DNA of 64,000 bases, taken from NCBI RefSeq assembly GCF_007109225.1, contig NZ_VJZK01000002.1, positions 310,001 to 374,000 of the forward strand. Reading direction: 5' to 3'. This document shows positions 45,016-52,838 of the stretch, one piece after another. Position 1 is the stretch's first letter. Each line of letters begins with the position of its first letter. The position numbers were made by a program, and so were the translations under genes. The notes under the pieces are model-generated. The model did no database searches, had not been told where the DNA came from, and saw only the letters and a program-made list of their open reading frames with translations. The stretch is from Flavobacterium sp. GT3R68 (GTDB taxonomy: Bacteria; Bacteroidota; Bacteroidia; Flavobacteriales; Flavobacteriaceae).

Positions 45016-46198
45016 CGATTAAGTCATACAGTTTATAAATTTCCTCTTCGGTTCCTATTTTTTCGTTGCTCAAATTTAAAGCAAATTTTCCTATTAATTT
45101 TTGATTCTGAATGAGAGTCAGTATTGACTCTGCGATTGATATTGGATTCATTTCAGTAATCAGGCCGTTTTCGCCCGTATTGATTTGGTCTTTAGCTGTA
45201 CTAAAATTAGTAACAATGATGGGTTTTTTAAGGATTTTTGCTTCATCAACAGCTATAGATTTCCCTTCGTATCTTGAGGGCTGGACATAGACATCAGATT
45301 GTTTTAAATAACCATAAGGGTTTTCTTTTAAACCCATAAGAAGGAATGATTCCTGTAATTGATATTCTTTTATCTTTTGCGTTAAAGCATCTCTTTCAGG
45401 GCCATCTCCTATAACGTACCATTTAATTTTACTGTTATTTTTCATTAAAATGGAACAGGCCTCAATGGCTAAATCAATTCCCTTTTCCTTACTCAATCTG
45501 GCAATAGTAAGGATGTTTATGGACTCTTCATCAAATTTATTTTCTTTTTCAAGTATTGACAAACTGTTGATTATTTGGGGAGACACTATATTTTCAATTA
45601 CGGCAATTTTAGCATCAATTGCAGGAAAATAAAGATTTAATGACTTTGCACATTCTTCAGAAACGGTTACCAGATGTTGTAAGTTATTAAAATAAAAAGT
45701 GTCAAAAGCCGGGTTCATGCCCGATGTACTATAATTGGTATGAATCCATCCTATTTTATTAGAGGAATTGACCTTATCCACTACAAAATATAAGGATGAT
45801 TTTTCTAAATAACCGATGGCGCAATCGTACTTTTTTTCTAAAGGACGTATAGATTTACTGATATATTTCCATGATTTTTGCTCTGATATGGCTTTATCTT
45901 TTTTGATTCTGTTTGCGAAAAAGAATTGTATCCTGGAAATGAGTAAGGAAAATTTTGCCTTAAAAAAATAATGAAGACATGACTTTACCAGTCCTTCGTT
46001 AAAGGTTGCAAATGATTTTTCATGCTGAATAATCGTTACCTCTTTAGGCAAAGAATTCAAAAATATACCCGAATTGTTGAATAAAAATAAGTCTACGTTA
46101 AATTTTTTAAAATCAAACTGACTCAATAGATTAATCAAACTTTTCTCTGCGCCACCTGCACCTAAACTTGGTATTACAAAAAGTATATTTTTTTTCAT
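45002..46198 (-). CDS. Glycosyltransferase family 4 (tandem paralogue 3)
   Basis: 398-aa GT-B enzyme of the same subfamily (SLGAGGAEKSLINLLSQFDF; TIARLSKEKGIDLAIEAC; SRYEGKSIAVDEAKILKKP). It is the most divergent of the three in its N-terminal half. It lies downstream of the pyruvyl transferase gene with seven bases between. Confidence 0.92.
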   Translation of the reverse strand: MKKNILFVIPSLGAGGAEKSLINLLSQFDFKKFNVDLFLFNNSGIFLNSLPKEVTIIQHEKSFATFNEGLVKSCLHYFFKAKFSLLISRIQFFFANRIKKDKAISEQKSWKYISKSIRPLEKKYDCAIGYLEKSSLYFVVDKVNSSNKIGWIHTNYSTSGMNPAFDTFYFNNLQHLVTVSEECAKSLNLYFPAIDAKIAVIENIVSPQIINSLSILEKENKFDEESINILTIARLSKEKGIDLAIEACSILMKNNSKIKWYVIGDGPERDALTQKIKEYQLQESFLLMGLKENPYGYLKQSDVYVQPSRYEGKSIAVDEAKILKKPIIVTNFSTAKDQINTGENGLITEMNPISIAESILTLIQNQKLIGKFALNLSNEKIGTEEEIYKLYDLIDEPN

Positions 46199-46205
46199 AT
46201 AACAT

Positions 46206-47369
46206 TTATTGTTTTAAAAATGCGGCTAAAATTTCTCCTGCTTCCTGCGCTATAATTTTAATTTTCGGGATTTCTTGTTGAAGCTTGTGTTTTAATTCGA
46301 CTTCTTCATTTTTCATTTCCTCAAATTTGGAGATAAGTTTATTGCTGTCGGATATCTCATCGATAGATAAAACCAGCTTTTCTTCACCAAAAATATCTTT
46401 TGCAATTCCTTTAGATTTAACACTATAACCCAGAACCATTGTTGGAACTGCATTGGAATAAGCCGCAATTGTCGCGTGGGTTCTTGCGCCAATAAAAAAT
46501 CGCATTCTGGCGATATACCCTTTATATTGTATAGCATTTAGATTATCCGGCAATAATAAAACTCTATTCGAATTATTATATTGCTCAAATAATTGAGACA
46601 GAATTGTATAATCATTGGTATGATTTTCGGTGACATGCGGTGTAAAAGCAATAGTCATGTCAGTGGTATCCAAAATGTGTTGAATCAAATTTTGAATTGC
46701 CACTAATGAATTTTTATTTTTAGAATATACTAATGGGCTGTAATTTATCCCTATGGTATTGCCTTCCTGCCATCCTTTAGGCAAAGCTAACTCTTCTTTT
46801 TCGAGCAAAAATGCACCATCAGAGCATAATTTTACATTGTTAAGCCCTTTACTTTTCAGCATATTATAAGTCAATGACTCCCTTGCAATAATCAAATCAA
46901 AGGATTTCAAGTCTGCGAGATTATCCGTGGTAATATCTTCTTCCCCTATTGAACAACCCCAAAGAATTAGCTTTTTTCCAGCTTTTTTGATATTTCTGTT
47001 TACTTCATAACGTTCTGGTTGCTCACCATAACAGTAGGCATCACCACCAATAGATAAAAAAACATCCATTTTAGGAATCTGGTCTATAATTTTATGATTC
47101 ATTTTTCTCAAGGCATACGTATCCTTTTTTAGAATCTTATGCTGAATAGCGGCTATTAAATAATCAATCGATACTTTTTTTATTTTGGAAGCAGACATAT
47201 CGCATACATATTCCAAACCTTGAAGATGGCTATCCGATTCAGGATCAAAAGAAGCTAAATACAATTTAGAATCTGCAATACTCCTTTTTACTATTTGGGT
47301 GCAACTTCTTACTAATGCTTCGCAACCTCTATTTTTACTTCCAGAATGTAAAAACATCATTATTTTCAT
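46206..47369 (-). CDS. Polysaccharide pyruvyl transferase family protein
   Basis: 387-aa GT-B-like ketal pyruvyl transferase of the CsaB/WcaK family, expected to add a pyruvate ketal from phosphoenolpyruvate to a sugar. The N-terminus HSGSKNRGCEALVRSCTQI has the family glycine-rich loop, FLSIGGDAYCYGEQP and LILWGCSIGEE the central motifs, and FFIGARTHATIAAYSNAVPT the conserved Arg-x-His segment near the C-terminus. A pyruvate group would make the polymer more acidic. Confidence 0.92.
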   Translation of the reverse strand: MKIMMFLHSGSKNRGCEALVRSCTQIVKRSIADSKLYLASFDPESDSHLQGLEYVCDMSASKIKKVSIDYLIAAIQHKILKKDTYALRKMNHKIIDQIPKMDVFLSIGGDAYCYGEQPERYEVNRNIKKAGKKLILWGCSIGEEDITTDNLADLKSFDLIIARESLTYNMLKSKGLNNVKLCSDGAFLLEKEELALPKGWQEGNTIGINYSPLVYSKNKNSLVAIQNLIQHILDTTDMTIAFTPHVTENHTNDYTILSQLFEQYNNSNRVLLLPDNLNAIQYKGYIARMRFFIGARTHATIAAYSNAVPTMVLGYSVKSKGIAKDIFGEEKLVLSIDEISDSNKLISKFEEMKNEEVELKHKLQQEIPKIKIIAQEAGEILAAFLKQ

Positions 47370-47387
47370 AGTCTTATTTTTTTATTG

Positions 47388-48419
47388 TTAATTTCTAAAT
47401 CTACTGTAAGATGTTGCTAAATACAACTTTATCGTGGATTTGTCTTTAATAGATCGGAGTATAAATCTTTCGTATTTATTTTTATTCTCAAAAAATTGAC
47501 CAAAATTATTTTTAATAGCTGCCTGCACATCTTCATTGTTTATCATTGCCTTGATATATGAATATCTTTTAACAAAGCCCATCTGTTTTGTGGGATGGAA
47601 ATACAAATGAATTAATGAAATTACACTGTTTATTAATTTTTCAGATTTCAGTTTAAAGATTTCTTCATCGGTTTGTTTTAAATCCATGTAAAATCTGTAA
47701 TCAAACATGAAGAGTTGCAATACATTTTGAAAATAATCTTTTTTCAGAATATTTCTTGTTGCACTACCTTCAACTTCCCTGTAATTATATCCTGAATAAT
47801 CAATATATTTAAAACTGGACATTTTATTAAAGTAAAGCATATTAAAAATATTGTCTTCACTTAAAGCATTTTTTGGAGGAAAAATAATGTTCCATTCCTT
47901 TATTATTGATGCTTTAAATAACTTATTGCAGGAAGAATATAAATCATCCGTTTTTATAAGATAAGGCAAAAGCTCATTTTGGATTTCGTCCAATCCTAAA
48001 ACTTTGTCCGTTGGAAAATTATACCTTGAAATATGTTCCGTTCCGTTAAAATTCCTTTTTATATTGCATACTACCAGATCGCAATTTGAGGATTCCATTT
48101 CATCAAAAAGGATTTGATACATCTCTTTTTCTACCCAATCATCGGCATCAACAAAACCGATGTATTTGCCTTTTGCAATGGTTAGCCCGCGATTACGAGC
48201 CTCACTAACCCCTTTGTTTTTTTGGTTTATCAAGATAATTCTGGAATCTCTTTCTAAATATTTTTCTAAAACTGACTGGCTATTATCCGTTGAACCATCA
48301 TTAATAAAAATAAACTCACAATCACCAAAAGTTTGGCTAATGATCGATTCGATACAGTCCTGCAAATAATCTGCTGCATTATAGACGGGAATTATTATGC
48401 TTAAAATCGGATTTAACAT
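47388..48419 (-). CDS. Glycosyltransferase family 2
   Basis: 343-aa GT2 enzyme. LSIIIPVYNAADYLQDCIES, FINDGSTDNS at about 37-46, and GFVDADDWVEKEMY with the metal-binding DADD near 92 are clear. The long C-terminal part of about 130 residues is not shared with the other GT2 proteins here. It resembles the CpsI/EpsJ-like capsule transferases in the first 220 residues. Specificity is unknown. Confidence 0.92.
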   Translation of the reverse strand: MLNPILSIIIPVYNAADYLQDCIESIISQTFGDCEFIFINDGSTDNSQSVLEKYLERDSRIILINQKNKGVSEARNRGLTIAKGKYIGFVDADDWVEKEMYQILFDEMESSNCDLVVCNIKRNFNGTEHISRYNFPTDKVLGLDEIQNELLPYLIKTDDLYSSCNKLFKASIIKEWNIIFPPKNALSEDNIFNMLYFNKMSSFKYIDYSGYNYREVEGSATRNILKKDYFQNVLQLFMFDYRFYMDLKQTDEEIFKLKSEKLINSVISLIHLYFHPTKQMGFVKRYSYIKAMINNEDVQAAIKNNFGQFFENKNKYERFILRSIKDKSTIKLYLATSYSRFRN

Positions 48420-48451
48420 AAATTGCTATATAAAAGAGTAAAAGTGATAAA

Positions 48452-49576
48452 TTAAAAACATTTATTTACTAAATCCTGAATTTGTGATACTTCCAATTCA
48501 TAAAAAAGAGGCAATCTCAACAAACAATTCGTAAATTTATCACTGTTTTCAAGTATTCTTCCGTCATGTTTATCCCGATAATAAGAACTATCGTGCAGAG
48601 ATAAATAATGGAATACTGCATGAAACCCATTCTCTTTTAAAGTGGCTATAAGTTGGTTTCGTTGATCAATATCTCTTGCCACTATATAAAACATATGTCC
48701 ATTATTATAGGCATAAGATGGTATTTTTGGAAGCAAGATTCCTTTCAAATCAATTTTACTCAAAATATCATAATAAGCATTCCATAATAATATTCTTTTA
48801 GCTTGAATTTTATCCAAATTTTCCAACTGCCCCCATAAAAAAGCAGCGATTATTTCAGATGGCAAAAAAGACGAACCCGTATCAACCCAACCATATTTAT
48901 TGACTTCTCCTCTGTAAAATTCGGCACGGTTAGTTCCTTTTTCCCAAATAACTTCGGCCCGATTAATAAACTGTTCCTCATTGATGACCAACATTCCTCC
49001 TTCGCCTGAAACAATATTTTTAGTTTCATGAAAAGAAAAAGCGGCTAAATGCCCAATGGAACCTAATGGCCTCTTAACACCATCTTTGCCTGTATAGAAA
49101 CTATCTATTGCTTGTGCTGCATCTTCAATAACCAGCAAATCATATTTTTTAGCCAACGCCATTATTGCATCCATATCACAAGAGACCCCTGCATAATGAA
49201 CGATAACTATTGCTTTGGTTTTAGAAGTAATTAAAGTTTCAATTTTATTTACATCAATGTTTGGATTATCAATATAAGAATCTGCAAAAATAATTTTGGC
49301 TCCTTGACGAATAAATGGCAAAGCTGTAGAAACAAAAGTGTAGCTAGGAATGATTACTTCATCATCGGTTTTTATATTTGCCAGAATTGCACACATCTCT
49401 AGCGCATCGGTACAAGACGTTGCTAATAAAGTTTTTTTAAAGCCATATTTTGCTTCAAAAAAACCTTGACATAACTTGGTAAAATAACCATTCCCTGAAA
49501 TTGCGCCATTATTTAATGTCTCATTAATATATATTGACTCTTTTCCAGTTATATAAACTTTGTTAAATGGTATCAT
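48452..49576 (-). CDS. dTDP-4-amino-4,6-dideoxygalactose transaminase (WecE/RffA-like)
   Basis: 374-aa DegT-type aminotransferase. MIPFNKVYITGKESIYI is the WecE-type start, TSCTDALEMCAIL at 53-65 binds PLP phosphate, EDAAQAIDSFY at 151-161 holds the PLP Asp, and Lys186 in SFHETKNIVSGEGG is the Schiff-base lysine. It should use dTDP-4-keto-6-deoxyglucose, made by RfbB, to form dTDP-Fuc4N. A relic of an rfbB copy lies nine bases upstream of its start, which supports the assignment. No WecD is beside it. Confidence 0.92.
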   Translation of the reverse strand: MIPFNKVYITGKESIYINETLNNGAISGNGYFTKLCQGFFEAKYGFKKTLLATSCTDALEMCAILANIKTDDEVIIPSYTFVSTALPFIRQGAKIIFADSYIDNPNIDVNKIETLITSKTKAIVIVHYAGVSCDMDAIMALAKKYDLLVIEDAAQAIDSFYTGKDGVKRPLGSIGHLAAFSFHETKNIVSGEGGMLVINEEQFINRAEVIWEKGTNRAEFYRGEVNKYGWVDTGSSFLPSEIIAAFLWGQLENLDKIQAKRILLWNAYYDILSKIDLKGILLPKIPSYAYNNGHMFYIVARDIDQRNQLIATLKENGFHAVFHYLSLHDSSYYRDKHDGRILENSDKFTNCLLRLPLFYELEVSQIQDLVNKCF

Positions 49577-49585
49577 GAATTTTGT

Positions 49586-49759
49586 TTATAAATTTTGCTC
49601 AAATGTTATTGATGGCTTGCATCCTAATGTTGTATTAATTTTTGAGGCCTCAACAGTATAACGCAAATCTTGCCCCGGACGATCTTTAACGCACGTAATC
49701 AGTTTAGCTGATTCACCATTTTCTCTATCTAATTTTTCTGTTATTAGTATTTTCTCCAT
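49586..49759 (-). pseudogene. rfbB: Relic of rfbB (dTDP-glucose 4,6-dehydratase C-terminal fragment)
   Basis: 57-codon open frame, too short to be a normal gene. It reads MEKILITEKLDRENGESAK, then LITCVKDRPGQDLRYTVEAS, then KINTTLGCKPSITFEQNL and stops. This aligns with the RfbB C-terminal region of the intact copy at 15966-17015 (KLISYVKDRPGHDLRYAIDA; WKPSVTFEQGL). The catalytic and NAD-binding parts are gone, and the last 20 residues are cut by a stop. It lies between the wbpO-like gene and wecE. It has an ATG and could be translated, but no enzyme function is possible. Confidence 0.92.
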
Positions 49760-49776
49760 ATTTACTTTTAAACTCT

Positions 49777-51057
49777 TTACAGTTTACCGTCAACTTTACA
49801 ATCTAAAACCCCTTTTACATCGTACAACATACTGTTTGTATTTTGTAAAACCGATAAATCTAAATCCAAAAATGCCGTATGAGCAACTCCTAAAACGACA
49901 GCGTCAAATTTTTGATTGGGCAAAACAGTTGATGTTTCTAATCCATACTCCTGTTTTACTGCTGCCGGATTGGCCCACGGATCATATACTGTCACGTTGA
50001 TACCATAATCTTTTAAAGCGCTAACAACATCTACAATTTTGGTGTTACGGACATCAGGGCAATTTTCCTTAAAGGTGATTCCTAACATCAATAGATCGGC
50101 CCCATTAATAGTAATTCCTTTTTTAATCATCAACTTAACAACTTGAGAGGCAACATATTCACCCATACTGTCGTTGAGACGACGCCCTGCTAAAATAATT
50201 TCGGAATGATAACCAAACTCCTGCGCCCGCTGTGCCAGATAATAAGGGTCGACCCCAATACAGTGTCCTCCTACCAAACCTGGTTTAAACGGTAAGAAAT
50301 TCCATTTGGTTCCAGCTGCTTCCAAAACGGCATGCGTATCAATATCCATTAGATTGAATATTTTTGCCAGTTCATTTACAAAGGCAATATTGATATCCCT
50401 TTGTGAATTTTCGATGACTTTGGCTGCTTCTGCCACTTTAATGGAAGGTGCTAAATGGGTTCCGGCTGTAATGACTGATTTATACAAATCATCGACCTTT
50501 TGCCCAATTTCAGGAGTGGAACCTGCAGTTACTTTTAATATTTTTTCAACCGTATGCTCCTTGTCGCCCGGATTGATTCTTTCCGGCGAATAACCTGCAA
50601 AGAAGTCTATGTTGAATTTTAGCCCGGATGTTTTTTCTAAAACCGGCACACATTCTTCCTCAGTTACTCCTGGATAGACTGTAGATTCATAAATTACGAT
50701 ATCCCCTTTTTTCAAAACCTTACCCACGGTTGCGCTGGATTTGTATAACGGAGTTAAATCAGGTCGGTTATTTTTATCCACTGGTGTGGGAACCGTAACA
50801 ATATAGTAATTGCAATCGGCGATGTCATCTATATTATTAGAGCATAGTAATCCGTTTGGATTGTTGTTGAAATTATCTACTAATACAGATTGTAAAACTG
50901 TATCGGGAATCTCTAAAGTACTGTCCGTTCCGGAACGCAATCCTTCAATTCTTACCATATTAATGTCAAATCCAACAACCGGATATTTAGTCGCAAATAA
51001 TCTTGCTAAGGGGAGACCCACATATCCTAAACCTATAACGGCAATTTTAATACTCAT
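49777..51057 (-). CDS. UDP-N-acetylhexosamine 6-dehydrogenase (WbpO/TviB-like)
   Basis: 426-aa NAD-dependent dehydrogenase that oxidises C6 of UDP-GalNAc or UDP-GlcNAc to a uronic acid. IAVIGLGYVGLPLARLFA (4-21) binds NAD, VPTPVDKNNRPDL and ESTVYPGVTEEECVP are family motifs, and the catalytic cysteine is in GLVGGHCIGVDPYYLA. This is the Vi-antigen/WbpO form, distinct from the UDP-glucose enzyme at 17 kb. The next upstream gene is a WbpP-like 4-epimerase, so the product is probably UDP-GalNAcA. Confidence 0.94.
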   Translation of the reverse strand: MSIKIAVIGLGYVGLPLARLFATKYPVVGFDINMVRIEGLRSGTDSTLEIPDTVLQSVLVDNFNNNPNGLLCSNNIDDIADCNYYIVTVPTPVDKNNRPDLTPLYKSSATVGKVLKKGDIVIYESTVYPGVTEEECVPVLEKTSGLKFNIDFFAGYSPERINPGDKEHTVEKILKVTAGSTPEIGQKVDDLYKSVITAGTHLAPSIKVAEAAKVIENSQRDINIAFVNELAKIFNLMDIDTHAVLEAAGTKWNFLPFKPGLVGGHCIGVDPYYLAQRAQEFGYHSEIILAGRRLNDSMGEYVASQVVKLMIKKGITINGADLLMLGITFKENCPDVRNTKIVDVVSALKDYGINVTVYDPWANPAAVKQEYGLETSTVLPNQKFDAVVLGVAHTAFLDLDLSVLQNTNSMLYDVKGVLDCKVDGKL

Positions 51058-51107
51058 ATAGTTATGCTATTTTATTTTTAAATTTTTCTAAAATGAATTT
51101 CCCGATA

Positions 51108-52091
51108 TTACTTTAAATTTTCCCAATACCACGCCACGGCCTTTTCCAACCCTTGTTGCATAGAAAATTCGGGATCATAACCCAATAGTTTTTTTGCTTT
51201 ATCAATACTTGCCAGTGAGTGTGGTATGTCTCCCTCCCTGTGGAGCCCATGAATTGGCTGAATATTTGCAATTTCAGGATCAAAAACTGAGAGGTACTTT
51301 TTTAAGGAAGCCATCAAATCGTTCAAAGTGGCCCTGTCGCCATAAGCGGTATTATAAACGGTATTTACTGCTTCAGGGTTTTCGGTCAGCATTGCCAAAA
51401 CATTCATTTGTATCACATTATCGATATAGGTGAAGTCTCTCGAATAATTCCCATCTCCATTGATTACGGGTTTATCGTGTTTCATCAATTGCATTACAAA
51501 TTTGGGAATGACAGCTGCATAAGCACCTTCCGGATCCTGATTTCTTCCGAAAACGTTAAAGTAACGCAGTCCAATACTATCTAAACCATACGTCCGGTGG
51601 AAGATATCGGCATATAATTCATTTACATATTTGGTAATAGCATAGGGTGACAATGGTTTACCGATCGTATCTTCTACTTTTGGCAAAGCATCAGAATCTC
51701 CATAGGTGGAGGAACTGGCCGCATAAATAAATCGTTTCACTTTGGCATCTCTTGCAGCTACAAGCATGTTTAAAAACCCGGAAACATTGACTTCATTACT
51801 GGTGATTGGGTCGTAAATCGAACGTGGCACAGAACCCAAAGCCGCCTGATGAAGAATATAATCCACACCATGCACTGCCTTATGGCAATCATCCAGATTC
51901 CGAATATCGCCGTCGATTAGTATGAATTTAGGATTATCCAGTAATTCCCGGATGTTTTCCATCTTACCTGTTACGAAATTATCAAGACAGACTACATTAT
52001 TGTTATGCTTTAATAGGTAGGCGCATAGATTAGACCCAATAAATCCGGCTCCCCCTGTTACTAAAATAACTCTGTTTTCGATTTGGCGCAT
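51108..52091 (-). CDS. UDP-N-acetylglucosamine 4-epimerase (WbpP/TviC-like)
   Basis: 327-aa extended SDR. VILVTGGAGFIGSNLCAYLL (about 8-27) binds NAD, AASSSTYGDSDALP holds the catalytic Ser, and the Tyr-x3-Lys is in PYAITKYVNE. FHRTYGLDSIGLRYFNVFGR is the WbpP-type text. I start at ATG 52091 (MRQIENRVIL); the longer frame to 52154 would run into the regulator gene. It begins the sugar cluster and should interconvert UDP-GlcNAc and UDP-GalNAc for the adjacent dehydrogenase. Confidence 0.93.
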   Translation of the reverse strand: MRQIENRVILVTGGAGFIGSNLCAYLLKHNNNVVCLDNFVTGKMENIRELLDNPKFILIDGDIRNLDDCHKAVHGVDYILHQAALGSVPRSIYDPITSNEVNVSGFLNMLVAARDAKVKRFIYAASSSTYGDSDALPKVEDTIGKPLSPYAITKYVNELYADIFHRTYGLDSIGLRYFNVFGRNQDPEGAYAAVIPKFVMQLMKHDKPVINGDGNYSRDFTYIDNVIQMNVLAMLTENPEAVNTVYNTAYGDRATLNDLMASLKKYLSVFDPEIANIQPIHGLHREGDIPHSLASIDKAKKLLGYDPEFSMQQGLEKAVAWYWENLK

Positions 52092-52120
52092 AGCTAGGTA
52101 TATCAAATGTTTATTATAAA

Positions 52121-52651
52121 TCAATTTTGCGGCACATTTTCCGTCATCTGGCAATCATAAATCACCAATCCTTTTGATACGTTCTCCTGTGTTATTAAAA
52201 AATGCACTTTTCTTTTTATTTCCTTCTCAATTTTAAAAGACAATTGATCAATATATTCGAAATTCAGTTCATTGCCAACCACCACTACTTCAATGGTTCC
52301 ACTATCATAACCACTGGCATAATCACCGATAACCACTATTTTTTTCACATCGCCCATTCGTTCCAAAATCATGGCAACGATAGCATCGAGTCCGATATGC
52401 TGAAAGACTATTTTTTGAAGGGTCGTAAATAAGGGGTGTTTCGTATTTGCTTTGTAGGTCACGCGGTTTTGGATGGCCTCCTTTTCTAAGTAGCCGGCCT
52501 CAAAAAGATTGTTCAATTCCTTTCGGATTGCATTGGTGGATTCGTTAAGTTCTTCTGCCAGACCACGCAAATAGCCATTATTGGCAGCGTTGATAAAAAA
52601 CTTTACCAAAATGCGAATACGGGTTTTTGATGTAATGAGCGTTTCTAACAT
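52121..52651 (-). CDS. Winged-helix transcriptional regulator at the head of the cluster
   Basis: 176-aa protein. MLETLITSKTRIRILVKFFI, then NGYLRGLAEELNESTNAIRK and LNNLFEAGYLEKE make a winged helix-turn-helix (about residues 1-70). The second half (VVIGDYASGYDSGTIEVVVV) resembles a nucleotidyltransferase-like fold of MarR/ArsR-linked regulators. I start at ATG 52651; the longer frame to 52717 includes the promoter. It is 29 bases upstream of the epimerase and probably controls the cluster. A dyad overlaps its promoter, pointing to autoregulation. Confidence 0.85.
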   Translation of the reverse strand: MLETLITSKTRIRILVKFFINAANNGYLRGLAEELNESTNAIRKELNNLFEAGYLEKEAIQNRVTYKANTKHPLFTTLQKIVFQHIGLDAIVAMILERMGDVKKIVVIGDYASGYDSGTIEVVVVGNELNFEYIDQLSFKIEKEIKRKVHFLITQENVSKGLVIYDCQMTENVPQN

Positions 52652-52668
52652 GGATTCGAACTTAATTT

Positions 52669-52687
52669 CGAGTAACAAAAGTACTCG
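52669..52687. promoter_or_regulatory. Dyad overlapping the regulator promoter (putative operator)
   Basis: CGAGTA-acaaaag-TACTCG, a perfect 6-bp inverted repeat with a 7-bp centre. The -7 box is inside it, so a protein bound here would block RNA polymerase. It lies 18 bases from the regulator's start codon, so the regulator is the first candidate ligand. Confidence 0.6.
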
Positions 52688-52706
52688 TTTTATCAGAAAA
52701 GGCCAA
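52676..52706 (-). promoter_or_regulatory. Putative promoter of the regulator and Wzx/Wzy cluster
   Basis: Minus-strand -7 box TACTTTTG at 52683-52676 and a TTTG-like -33 element at 52706-52704, spaced by 20 bases. This is the best two-part match to the Bacteroidota promoter form in the window. It precedes the regulator, and the whole run to about 28.5 kb may be read from it. Confidence 0.6.
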
Positions 52707-52838
52707 ACAGGCGGCAAAAAAATAATCGTTTCTTAAAATGCACCCTTTTTCCACGAGACAAAAGTTCTAAAAAACTAATAAACAAATCAACAACTAAAAC
52801 CTTTTTTGTACTTTGGCTTCCGAATAAAAAAATTATAA

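Noticed and set aside
52652..52717. Longer start for the regulator
   Set aside because: It would place the -7 box, the dyad and the -33 element inside the coding sequence, and the extra residues are not helix-turn-helix-like.
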